Shown in pieces: positions 32,221 through 40,044 of a stretch of 42,893 nt of DNA; within the stretch, counting starts at the first letter, position 1, and the number at the start of each line of letters is the position of its first letter. Source of the stretch: Nitrospirota bacterium (GTDB taxonomy: Bacteria > Nitrospirota > Thermodesulfovibrionia > Thermodesulfovibrionales > JdFR-88). The DNA lies in assembly GCA_021825295.1 (NCBI GenBank), contig JAKAHV010000028.1, forward strand, positions 1 to 42,893, given 5' to 3'. The position numbers and the translations under genes were made by a program. The notes beneath the pieces were generated by a model that saw only the letters and a program-made list of their open reading frames with translations, was not told where the DNA came from and ran no database searches.

Positions 32221-32850
32221 ATGAAGCCGGTCGCCACGTACATACGAGATAGGAGAGAGGCCCTTGGGCTGTCTGCGAGCGAGGTCGCCAGGAAAGCCGG
32301 GGTCTCGGGTGAGCATATTCGCTATATCGAAAAAGGTGAGAGAAAATCGCCCGGCTTCGATATCGTCGTGAGAATCCTCAGGGCCTTGCGCACGGACCCT
32401 CTGGAATTCCTGCAGACGACCGGCTATTTATCCTCCGGTGCCGAACCCGCACCGCTTAAAACGATGAGATTGGTGCCCATCATCTCATGGGCTATGGCCG
32501 GCAATTGGCACCGGGACGGCGCTCCGGACTATCCCGCCAATGCCGACGAATGGACGGAAACGAACGTGGAAGGTAAAAAAGTCTTTGCCCTTAGAATAAA
32601 AGATGACTCCATGAAGCCCGAATTCGCAGAAGGAGATGTTATCATCATCAATCCCCAAATCGTGGCTGTACCTGGGGATTTCGTGATCGTGAAAAACAGC
32701 GAGAAAGAGGCCATCTTCAGGCAGTTGAAAAAATACGGCAGGACCCTTGTACTTCTTCCCTTCAACCACAGATATCCAGATATCGAGCTAAAAAAAGGTC
32801 ATAGGTGCAGAATCATCGGTAAGGTGGTAAAGAAGGAGAAGAAATATTGA
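32221..32850 (+). CDS. CI/LexA-like repressor (XRE HTH + S24 domain)
   Basis: 209 aa from ATG 32221. HTH at about 6-60 (RREALGLSASEVARKAGVSG, EHIRYIEKGERKSP). The S24 latch and protease domain follows. The expected Ala-Gly cleavage site is WAMAG (A93-G94), the catalytic Ser is S130 in KDDSMKPEF, and the segment equivalent to LexA VKRLKK reads FRQLKK, placing Arg167 where the catalytic Lys is expected. It could therefore be a repressor with impaired self-cleavage. Such repressors usually control mobile elements or defence loci. No target gene is obvious. Confidence 0.85.
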   Translation: MKPVATYIRDRREALGLSASEVARKAGVSGEHIRYIEKGERKSPGFDIVVRILRALRTDPLEFLQTTGYLSSGAEPAPLKTMRLVPIISWAMAGNWHRDGAPDYPANADEWTETNVEGKKVFALRIKDDSMKPEFAEGDVIIINPQIVAVPGDFVIVKNSEKEAIFRQLKKYGRTLVLLPFNHRYPDIELKKGHRCRIIGKVVKKEKKY

Positions 32851-32898
32851 GATTTAAGAAATTAGGAATAGCCTTGAATTACATTAAAATATTCCACA

Positions 32899-33624
32899 CT
32901 ATTTCTTTCCGCAACATCGTTTAAAAGGCTTAAAACTTCCACAGTAACAATAATCATTAGGCTTTAAAATACTCTTTAAAAATTCAGGATTATGGTCTAT
33001 TGATGGTTGTATCCACTCACCTGTTTCCTTCCAGTAGAGATGGCCAACTAACCATAAGGATGCGAAATCAAGCAGGTCTGCTACTGTGCCTATGCCTGGC
33101 AACCAAGATTTATCAGGAGGGAAAAAGCTACAAATTGCGCCGTCAGAATAAAAATGAGGATGGCGCTTTGAAGGCTCTCTCATGAGATAATATATGCCAA
33201 AAATATCCGGAGCCAATATTTTTATCCTGGGCATTGCTGGAGGAAAATTAAAAGGATAATAAGCCATTATATAAAAACAATCCATTCCGGACACAGGCTG
33301 TAAACTCCCATGCCAACCCTGAACCAAGTCCCCTGCTTTCATTTCCCAAAATTCTGGGTACCTTTTCCTCATCTCAATTTTATCTATGATATACATTTCC
33401 GGATTCTTTACATTCCAGGGAATGCAATCTATTGAAGCTGTAAGTAAAAAAGGCCCTCCGAAAGAACGAGGTGCCTTTATCCTTTTCTCCGGATGTTCCG
33501 GGTGTTCGGGATGCTGCGGATGAACTGGCTTATCATGCGTCGCCTTTATTCTACCGCCCTCGCCAATTGTGATTTCTTCCCCCTTTTTGATGCCTTCAGC
33601 AATTTCCCGCAGATTCTCATTCAT
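32899..33624 (-). CDS. E2 (UBC)-like protein with C-terminal SEC-C motif
   Basis: 241 aa. After a charged N-terminus with an HPQHPEHPEHPE tract (35-46) comes a domain with the features of bacterial E2-like proteins: FNFPPAMPRIKIL (125-137), HPHFYSDGAICSF (155-167, putative catalytic Cys165), then helices ending LYWKETGEW (196-204). The HPH-x-SDG-x-C and W-x-TGEW patterns match, from memory, E2-like proteins of bacterial ubiquitin-like and CBASS type II short systems. Residues 225-241 form a SEC-C zinc motif (CYCGSFKPFKRCCG). No E1, ubiquitin-like or cyclase gene is adjacent. It is convergent with the repressor gene. Confidence 0.72.
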   Translation of the reverse strand: MNENLREIAEGIKKGEEITIGEGGRIKATHDKPVHPQHPEHPEHPEKRIKAPRSFGGPFLLTASIDCIPWNVKNPEMYIIDKIEMRKRYPEFWEMKAGDLVQGWHGSLQPVSGMDCFYIMAYYPFNFPPAMPRIKILAPDIFGIYYLMREPSKRHPHFYSDGAICSFFPPDKSWLPGIGTVADLLDFASLWLVGHLYWKETGEWIQPSIDHNPEFLKSILKPNDYCYCGSFKPFKRCCGKK

Positions 33625-33678
33625 CGAATTTTTTTCCTTTCTAATTACATTTATACGAGAATCGACAATCCAAAGAAG

Positions 33679-33755
33679 ATGCCGATTCTATCCCCTTTAC
33701 TAAACGGCTGCCCTCAAGGGCATTTCCCCCTAGTGTGTGGTTTCGAGTTCTCACC
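33679..33755 (+). repeat. Diverged direct repeat, right copy
   Basis: GATGCCGATTCTATCCCCTT then TACTAA, a GCCCTcaAGGGC hairpin, CCCCCTAGTGTGTGG and TTTCGAGT. It matches the 26779 copy in the same orientation, 6.9 kb away, with the hairpin as an extra segment. Confidence 0.55.
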
Positions 33756-33763
33756 TCCCTCCC

Positions 33764-33864
33764 AGGATGATTTTTAATCCTGTTAATGTTAGAATAATGT
33801 CCTGATACAGTATGCTAAATGAAAATGATTTTTCTGTCAACATTAAAAGGATAATTTAATCCTT
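33764..33864 (+). promoter_or_regulatory. Two palindromic operator-like sites before the XRE gene
   Basis: AGGAT-N8-ATCCT at 33764-33781 and AAGGAT-AATTTA-ATCCTT at 33847-33864. The flanks ATCCTGTTAATGTT and AACATTAAAAGGAT are also inverted copies of each other (13 of 14). They are probable binding sites for the downstream XRE protein, placed between it and the E2-like gene. Confidence 0.55.
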
Positions 33865-33892
33865 AAACAGGATGAGAGAGGAAGCCCGCAGG

Positions 33893-34276
33893 ATGGATCT
33901 TTTTGAATATGTAGGCGAAAGGATTAAAGAATTGCGGACAGGGTTTGGCGGTAAAGGCCTATCACAAGAAAAACTGGCAAAGGAATTAGAGGTGTCACCA
34001 AATACAATTTCACGGTGGGAAACAGCGACATACCATCCAACATTGGCGGATCTCGATAAACTAGCCCGTTACTTTGGAAAATCGATTCTAGTTTTTTTCC
34101 CTCCGGAAAAAACTCAAGATAGCGAAAGAATAAATGCCTTGCTTAGAACGGCTAAGCAGCTTCACCCAGAGGATATTGATGAATTGCAAAGATATGCTGA
34201 GTATCGGAGAGCACGAAACATATACCCACACGGTGCTCGTCCCAAGCTGGGACGTAAGAGGAAACAGGCAGAGTGA
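33893..34276 (+). CDS. XRE-family HTH regulator
   Basis: 127 aa from ATG 33893 (AGAGGAAG upstream; the ATG at 33872 is possible). The HTH reads GLSQEKLAKELEVSPNTISR then WETATYHPTLADLDKLARYF, followed by a helical tail with a basic C-terminus. It overlaps the ImmA-like gene by 4 bp (GTGA). HTH/ImmA pairs typically regulate mobile elements or stress genes: the protease inactivates the repressor on a signal. It probably binds the palindromes just upstream. Confidence 0.88.
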   Translation: MDLFEYVGERIKELRTGFGGKGLSQEKLAKELEVSPNTISRWETATYHPTLADLDKLARYFGKSILVFFPPEKTQDSERINALLRTAKQLHPEDIDELQRYAEYRRARNIYPHGARPKLGRKRKQAE

Positions 34277-34887
34277 ACCGTATTAGCTATTATGAGCAAT
34301 TAAAAGTTCTCGCTCGCGATATACGATTGAAATATGGGCTATTTACACCTGAAGTACGACTGTCCGATTTACGACGCATTTACAAAGAATACGGAATAAA
34401 AATTGACTTATGGCAACGCAAGCTAAGAAATTTAAGAGGCGCCTACTTCAATGATGATTCAGGCGTTACAGTCATGATATCCAAAAACCTGCCTGAGGAA
34501 CCTAGAATCTTTACGATGGCTCATGAACTCAAACATCATTTGACTGATAGCGACCTCGGGTTTTCTTACTGCGACCAATATGCTAAAAAAATTGAAATAG
34601 GTGCTGAAATTTTTGCAGCTGAATTGATTTTCCCGGAACAGGATTTTACAGCATGGATGGAAGATCGAGGAATTAGGGCCAAAAAATGCAAATCTGAAAC
34701 GATTGTTCACTTAAAACGAGATACTAAAACAACTCTGAGCTATTCGGGTCTAGTAAAGCGAGCGGAATTCCTGGGCTTTATAGACCCTGGCGCTTTTGCA
34801 AGAATAAAATGGAAAAAACTGGAAGAGGAAATATACGGCATGCCCATCTATAAAAAACTGCGGCTACGACAGAAAGCAAGGGCCTAA
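34273..34887 (+). CDS. ImmA/IrrE-family zinc metallopeptidase
   Basis: 204 aa from GTG 34273. The zinc motif is HELKHH (HExxH at about 84-88), preceded by the typical VTVMISKNLPEEPRIFTMA and followed by EIFAAELIFPEQDF, which supplies the family's third ligand region. It is expected to cleave the coupled XRE repressor. It converges with the next gene, leaving only 3 bp between the stops. Lower GC than the core genes on either side, suggesting acquisition. Confidence 0.9.
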   Translation: MNRISYYEQLKVLARDIRLKYGLFTPEVRLSDLRRIYKEYGIKIDLWQRKLRNLRGAYFNDDSGVTVMISKNLPEEPRIFTMAHELKHHLTDSDLGFSYCDQYAKKIEIGAEIFAAELIFPEQDFTAWMEDRGIRAKKCKSETIVHLKRDTKTTLSYSGLVKRAEFLGFIDPGAFARIKWKKLEEEIYGMPIYKKLRLRQKARA

Positions 34888-34890
34888 TTT

Positions 34891-35718
34891 TTATTTTTTA
34901 GATTGAACAGCATTAATGAGTTGAGTTAAAGCAGCTTCCATTTCGGTTCTAGTCTGTTCCATTAACTGGAGATAACGGTCAGCGTCGATAGGCATGCCCA
35001 TTTCTTTTCTCACGTCGCAAAGAGCAGGGACAAGAACATGCCCTATTTCCATGGATTTCTGATAACAAGCCTTTACCAGCTCAATAAGAAGATCATTATA
35101 CTGTTGCTGAATAGTCTCACGTTCTATTGTGTGTTTTTGATTTTGTTGCTCCTCAAATTCATAGTTATGCCGAATTGTTTCCCACAGGCGCTGATCCGTG
35201 AGCCCCTTGAGATTGAATTCTTTCATTAATGCGATGTACCTGTCGCGCTCCTGAGCAGATTTATTGATAAGATCAGAAAGTATAATTAGGCGAGATTTAA
35301 GTTGATCCAACGGAAATCTTTTTTCCATCAAGTTTAGGAGGGCTTTTGAAAAATCTGATGAAAAGCGCGTTGTTGAGGCAACGGTATCATCATTACCAAC
35401 GATATGTACTTTCATAAGCGATTCTGAAATTGTGTTTGCATCGGATTTCCATAACTCGCTCTGAAGATTCGCCTGCGGCAAGTTCATTAAGGTGGTATAT
35501 GCCTTTGATATTGCCTCGGCAGCCTTTAAATATACTTCACGGCGAAGCGCCATCTGCCTTTCACGATCTCTTTCCGTGGCATCATGCTTAATTTGTTCAA
35601 GAAGACGTTTATTATTTGCCCTGTTGGTCAACAAAACGCCGCCAAGGGTGAGCAGAGAGGCTATTATGGCAGCCCAGACCACATCAGGAATTTTACTAAC
35701 AAAATTTACTATACCCAT
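34891..35718 (-). CDS. Membrane-anchored coiled-coil protein, unknown function
   Basis: 275 aa from ATG 35718 (a TTG at 35730 is the alternative start). One N-terminal transmembrane helix (IPDVVWAAIIASLLTLGGVL), then a long helical region rich in Lys/Glu/Gln/Arg (NRANNKRLLEQIKHDATERD, RERQMALRREVYLKAAEAIS) that is probably coiled coil. No catalytic motif is seen. It resembles single-pass helical proteins often found in accessory regions. Its proximity to the XRE/ImmA pair suggests the same island, with no functional evidence. Confidence 0.75.
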   Translation of the reverse strand: MGIVNFVSKIPDVVWAAIIASLLTLGGVLLTNRANNKRLLEQIKHDATERDRERQMALRREVYLKAAEAISKAYTTLMNLPQANLQSELWKSDANTISESLMKVHIVGNDDTVASTTRFSSDFSKALLNLMEKRFPLDQLKSRLIILSDLINKSAQERDRYIALMKEFNLKGLTDQRLWETIRHNYEFEEQQNQKHTIERETIQQQYNDLLIELVKACYQKSMEIGHVLVPALCDVRKEMGMPIDADRYLQLMEQTRTEMEAALTQLINAVQSKK

Positions 35719-35751
35719 ATGCCAATCCAAAGTATTGGAAGTGAGAAAAAG

Positions 35752-36033
35752 CTATTTCTTTCCGAGTATGGCGTCCTTGGCCGCCTTCGCCACACGGAAT
35801 TTTACGGCCTTCTTGGCCGGTATCTTTATGGACTCGCCGGTCCGGGGGTTTCTTCCAGTGCGGGCCTTGCGTTTTACGAGCGCGATCTTTCCTATGCCGG
35901 GCAGCGTGAAGGAATTCTTGGCCTCCTTGTACGCAAGCGCCGCAAGCTCGTTAAGGATTGCCGCTGCCTGGGACTTCTTGATGTCCACTTTCTTTGCAAG
36001 ATGCTCCGCAATCTGAGTCTTCGTCATTGCCAT
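35752..36033 (-). CDS. HU-family DNA-binding protein
   Basis: 93 aa from ATG 36033, preceded by GAGGAGG; the longer frame to 36141 runs through the recD2 start and is rejected. It has the HU/IHF fold: an N-terminal helical part (KTQIAEHLAKKVDIKKSQAA), GIGKIALVKRKARTGRNPRT in the DNA-binding arm, and a C-terminal AVKFRVAKAAKDAI. It bends and compacts DNA. It is divergent from recD2 with a 70-bp shared promoter region. Confidence 0.95.
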   Translation of the reverse strand: MAMTKTQIAEHLAKKVDIKKSQAAAILNELAALAYKEAKNSFTLPGIGKIALVKRKARTGRNPRTGESIKIPAKKAVKFRVAKAAKDAILGKK

Positions 36034-36074
36034 AATGCCCCTCCTCATATGGTCGTTAGTGGTGTGGCCCCGAT

Positions 36075-36084
36075 AGTATAAAAT
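36075..36084. promoter_or_regulatory. Overlapping -10 boxes between HU and recD2
   Basis: TATAAAAT (36077-36084, plus strand) and TATACT (36080-36075, minus strand) overlap, so the two divergent genes may share one compact promoter region. No strong -35 boxes were identified. Confidence 0.4.
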
Positions 36085-36103
36085 AAGGGGGCGGGAAAAT
36101 AAA

Positions 36104-38278
36104 ATGTTCACTGAGATCAAAGGGCAGATCGAAAGAATCACCTTCTACAACGAAGAAAACGGCTACACCATCGCAAAAATGAAGGCCGGAGGGAGGCACG
36201 ACCTGGTCACCGTGGTCGGCAACCTCCTTTCGGTCAGTGCCGGCGAGGTCCTGAAGCTTAAAGGGCAGGGGAAGAACCACCCCAAGTTTGGCGAGCAGTT
36301 CGAGGTTGCCTCCTATGAATCCATTGTACCTGCCACAGTCAAAGGCATAGAAAAATACCTTGGTTCGGGGCTGATCAAGGGCATAGGGCCGGTCATGGCC
36401 AGGAGGCTTGTCGCCAAATTCGGTCTTGAAACCCTGAACGTTATCGAGGTCGAAACCGCCAGGCTAAGCGAGGTCGACGGCATCGGCGAGAAAAGAATCG
36501 ATATGATCAGGAAGGCGTGGGACGACCAGAAGGAGATACGGGACGTTATGGTCTTCCTGCAGGGCCATGGCGTGAGCCCCGCCTACGCCGCGAAGATTTA
36601 CAAGCAGTACGCGAAGGAATCCATAAAAATCGTCCAGGAGAACCCCTACAGGCTCGCCACAGACATTTTCGGCATCGGTTTCATTACGGCGGACAAAATA
36701 GCCGAAAAACTGGGCATAGCCAGGGACTCTCAGATCAGAGCCGAGGCGGGCATCCTCTATGTCCTCCACCAGCTCTCTGACGATGGACACGTCTATTATC
36801 CCTACGAGCCCCTGATTGAAGAATGCAAGAAGATCCTTGAGCTTGAGCGGGACGTAATTGTCAGGGCCTTCGGCAAGATCGCCGAGGACCGCAAGATAAT
36901 CATCGAAGACCTGAACGCCGGGAAGTTCAAGGAGAACAATAAAGCCGTTTACCTGGCAAAATTCCACGTCTGCGAGACCGGCGTGGCCGCCCGGCTAAAA
37001 GGCCTCATGCGGCATTCCAAGAAGCTTCGGGCCTTCGACAGGGACAAAGCCATCGAATGGGTCCAGAAGGAGCTGAAGATAGACCTCGCGGAAAACCAGA
37101 AACAGGCGGTCAGGGAGGCCATCGACAAGAAAGTCATGGTGGTCACCGGGGGCCCGGGCACCGGAAAGACCACAATCATCAATTCGATCATACGGATATA
37201 CAGGAAACTGGGACAGAGGGTGCTCCTGGCAGCGCCTACCGGCCGGGCGGCAAAGCGGATGTCCGAGGCCTCGGGGCACGAAGCCAGGACGGTCCATCGC
37301 CTCCTTGAGTTCAGCCCGAAGGAGGGCGGGTTCAAGAGGGATGAAAATAACCCGCTTTCGGCCGATCTCATCGTCATCGACGAGACTTCCATGATGGACA
37401 CGGTCCTCATGTACCAGTTTCTGAAGGCGGTACCAAGGGACGCCACATTGGTGCTCGTAGGCGACGTTGATCAATTGCCCTCCGTAGGCGCTGGCAATGT
37501 TCTGAAGGACATCATAGATTCGGGGAGCATCCCCACTGTGAGGCTAAACGAGATATTCAGGCAGGCCAAAGAAAGCATGATTGTCGTTAACGCCCACAGG
37601 ATCAATAACGGCCATATGCCGGTAACGGACAAAACCGGCGCCTCCCCCCAGGACTTCTATTTCTTCCAGGCAGGGGAGCCCGAGTTGGCCCTGCAGAAGA
37701 TCATCGAGCTTTGTAAGGAGAAAATCCCCAGGAAATTCGGTTATAAGCCCGTGGAAGATATTCAGGTCCTAACGCCCATGCACCGCGGCGTCATCGGGGC
37801 GGCCAACCTGAACACCGAGTTGCAAAAGCACCTGAACCCCTCAACCAACGAGATCATGAGGGGCGGCATGAGCCTTAAGGCGGGGGACAAGGTCATGCAG
37901 ATCAGGAACAACTACGACAAGGAAGTTTTTAATGGCGACATCGGCAGGATTGTAAAAATAGACAGGGAGGAGCAGGAAGTCGCAATCGATTTTGACGGAA
38001 AGGTCGTCCATTACGAGTATCCCGAGCTTGACGAGATCGTCCTCGCCTATGCCGTCTCGATTCACAAATCCCAGGGGAGCGAATATCCCGCCATAGTCAT
38101 GCCCGTCCTGACGCAGCATTATATTTTGCTGCAGCGGAATCTGCTCTATACTGGCATTACGCGAGGCAAGCGGCTGGTCGTGCTGGTCGGCACGAAGAAG
38201 GCCGTCGCCATCGCGATCAAAAACGACAAGCCTCAAAAGAGGTATACACTACTGCGGGAGAGGCTGTTTAACCCGTGA
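36104..38278 (+). CDS. recD2: RecD2-type SF1B helicase
   Basis: 724 aa, typical for RecD2/YrrC. The N-terminal extension has an OB-like part and helix-hairpin-helix segments (YLGSGLIKGIGPVMARRLV, LSEVDGIGEKRIDMIRKAW). Helicase motifs: TGGPGTGKTT (Walker A, about residue 347), AAPTGRAAKRMSE, LIVIDETSMMD (Walker B), LVGDVDQLPSVGAGNVL, and AVSIHKSQGSEYPAIVMPV near the end. It is a 5'-3' DNA helicase acting in repair without RecBC. It acts alongside AddAB in this genome. Fully intact. Confidence 0.96.
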   Translation: MFTEIKGQIERITFYNEENGYTIAKMKAGGRHDLVTVVGNLLSVSAGEVLKLKGQGKNHPKFGEQFEVASYESIVPATVKGIEKYLGSGLIKGIGPVMARRLVAKFGLETLNVIEVETARLSEVDGIGEKRIDMIRKAWDDQKEIRDVMVFLQGHGVSPAYAAKIYKQYAKESIKIVQENPYRLATDIFGIGFITADKIAEKLGIARDSQIRAEAGILYVLHQLSDDGHVYYPYEPLIEECKKILELERDVIVRAFGKIAEDRKIIIEDLNAGKFKENNKAVYLAKFHVCETGVAARLKGLMRHSKKLRAFDRDKAIEWVQKELKIDLAENQKQAVREAIDKKVMVVTGGPGTGKTTIINSIIRIYRKLGQRVLLAAPTGRAAKRMSEASGHEARTVHRLLEFSPKEGGFKRDENNPLSADLIVIDETSMMDTVLMYQFLKAVPRDATLVLVGDVDQLPSVGAGNVLKDIIDSGSIPTVRLNEIFRQAKESMIVVNAHRINNGHMPVTDKTGASPQDFYFFQAGEPELALQKIIELCKEKIPRKFGYKPVEDIQVLTPMHRGVIGAANLNTELQKHLNPSTNEIMRGGMSLKAGDKVMQIRNNYDKEVFNGDIGRIVKIDREEQEVAIDFDGKVVHYEYPELDEIVLAYAVSIHKSQGSEYPAIVMPVLTQHYILLQRNLLYTGITRGKRLVVLVGTKKAVAIAIKNDKPQKRYTLLRERLFNP

Positions 38279-38350
38279 AAGTGGCATTATTTTCGCGCGG
38301 GCTTCGGGTTGAAGTCTGGTATCTTTAGCGATTTAGGCAAAAGCAAAAAT

Positions 38351-38420
38351 GCGTCCAGTTATCCGCACCAAGCGACCACCTAAAAAAGGTGCGCACTTCG
38401 GGAATAACTCCACGCTTTTT
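38351..38420 (+). ncRNA. Possible structured RNA or terminator-like element
   Basis: GCGT-cc-AGTTAT (38351-38362) pairs with ATAACT-cc-ACGC (38404-38415), leaving a symmetrical CC/CC internal loop; inside it CGCACC (38364-38369) pairs with GGTGCG (38388-38393). Five T follow at 38416-38420. It could be a terminator after recD2 (73 bp past the stop) or a small RNA. The rest of the 38279-38541 gap shows nothing else. Confidence 0.4.
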
Positions 38421-38541
38421 ATGCGTGCGATGACTTTCGATTTCTGGTTATAACGATGCAACCGGCAACACTTCCCAAAATGTTGCCCTCCAGAATTGAA
38501 CATCGCAATCCTCTGATGATCGCTTGTTCACTTTTCATAAG

Positions 38542-40044
38542 CTATCCTTGACCGCCAAATATCGTGTCATATAAATCTTTTCCAAAACTAGTCTGCAGCG
38601 GTCTTCCTTCAATCAACTTGAACGTCCGACGTCCGTCTGCCAGCCTGTCGGCTCGCAGGAAAATTGTCTCTCCGGTTTCTTTTTCAAAAAAATTTTGCGC
38701 AAACTCATATAAGTGCGTCACGAAGAAAACTTTGATATTTCTTTCAATCAACGCTCTGACAATCTGGCCCGCAATCTCCGAGCCCTCTCTTTCGTTTGTT
38801 GCGGCAAACGATTCATTAAACAGCAACATGGAATCCGGCTTTATGTTGTCCACTATTTCACTCATCCTCTTAAGCTCTTCATCGAGCTTCCCGCTTTCCA
38901 TCGCAACGTCCTCTTCCCTCTTGTAATGCGTGATGAGGCTTTCACACACACTAGCGGAGAAAGACTCTGTCGGCACGAACATCCCGCACTGCATCATCAG
39001 TTGGGCCAGACCAATGCTGCGCAAAAAGGTAGACTTGCCGCCCTGGTTTGCGCCGGTGATTATCGTCAAATTTTTATTGCCGGCATTCAAATCGTTGCCT
39101 ACGACCTTCTGTTTCATTTTCAAGGCCAGGCAGACATCATATAATTCCTTGAAAGCATGCCTGCGTTGGGCGGAAGCTACGGGCCGGGGAAAAGATACCG
39201 GCTCCTCTATCAGGGCAAGTCGCTCATGCAAATTAAGACAACCTACATAAAAAGCCAGTTCGGTCTGAAGCATGCTAAAAAAGCTGAGAATATGGTCAGC
39301 GGACTGGGCCAGAGCATTTGCAACAAGGTTTATCCCCCTGTCCCTTATCTCTCCCAGAAATCTTGGGCCGCTTTCGTCGCGAGGATGGATGTTAAAGGTG
39401 TAAGCAGGAGTTTTTTTTGGAAAAATCCGTTCAATCCAGCTCTTTTTCCTGTCTTCCTTCGATTTGTGAAGCAAGTAATCTGCGCCTTTGTTTCCTGCCG
39501 CCAATCGCGCGCTAATCAGAGTCCCGGCGGGGAATTTCAATTCCTCCAAATGGCTTTGGACTTTGGCGAAATATTCATCACTCAATTCTTTTTGAAGAAT
39601 GGTGAAAAACACCGTAAAGCCCTCAGACTCAAATTTGGCGGCGTGTTCATCGGCTATCGCCCTTAGCTTCCCGAGCATGTCCATAAACATCCGCATAATT
39701 TCTATCGAGCTATACAGCACCGAAGAGGGATATCTCAGGAAAATACCGAAAAAATGCTTTTTCTTGTTTTCGATTGATTCAACGGCAATATCATACAAGT
39801 TTCTGATAACAGCAGGGTTTTTCAGGCAATCCCTTAAGATCCCCTGACGGTATAAAATTGTATCCAGGTCATTTTCACTGGACAGAACCGCTTTTTGTGC
39901 CACTTCAAATAAAAAATTGTCTCCGCGCGACATGGCGCCAAACAGGGTGTTTAATTCCAGGTCCTGGGTCAACGCCTGCTCATTCCATGGCAATTCCCGC
40001 GCCAGATCGAAATCCCGGTCCTTATACATGAGGAATACTTTCAT
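38542..40044 (-). CDS. MutS-like ATPase B (lacks mismatch-recognition domain)
   Basis: 500 aa. The N-terminal two thirds are helical and resemble the MutS lever/core region. The C-terminal ATPase has Walker A GANQGGKST (about 332-340), an STFLRSIGLAQLMMQCGMFV continuation, Walker B LLFNESFAATNEREG (about 402-416) with Asn where Asp is usual, and the switch FFVTHLYEFAQ. There is no FxE-type mismatch-binding N-terminal domain, so it is not canonical MutS. Its ATG overlaps the stop of the upstream paralogue (ATGA), suggesting a heterodimer. Function unknown; DNA or RNA junction binding is inferred from the family. Confidence 0.8.
   Translation of the reverse strand: MKVFLMYKDRDFDLARELPWNEQALTQDLELNTLFGAMSRGDNFLFEVAQKAVLSSENDLDTILYRQGILRDCLKNPAVIRNLYDIAVESIENKKKHFFGIFLRYPSSVLYSSIEIMRMFMDMLGKLRAIADEHAAKFESEGFTVFFTILQKELSDEYFAKVQSHLEELKFPAGTLISARLAAGNKGADYLLHKSKEDRKKSWIERIFPKKTPAYTFNIHPRDESGPRFLGEIRDRGINLVANALAQSADHILSFFSMLQTELAFYVGCLNLHERLALIEEPVSFPRPVASAQRRHAFKELYDVCLALKMKQKVVGNDLNAGNKNLTIITGANQGGKSTFLRSIGLAQLMMQCGMFVPTESFSASVCESLITHYKREEDVAMESGKLDEELKRMSEIVDNIKPDSMLLFNESFAATNEREGSEIAGQIVRALIERNIKVFFVTHLYEFAQNFFEKETGETIFLRADRLADGRRTFKLIEGRPLQTSFGKDLYDTIFGGQG

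Noticed and set aside
33679-33755. Complete tRNA gene at the right direct repeat
   Set aside because: A GTTTCGAGT T-loop-like part is present, but no full cloverleaf could be folded.
32899-34887. CBASS or complete bacterial ubiquitin-like operon
   Set aside because: Only an E2-like protein is present; no cyclase, E1, JAB peptidase, ubiquitin-like or effector gene is adjacent.
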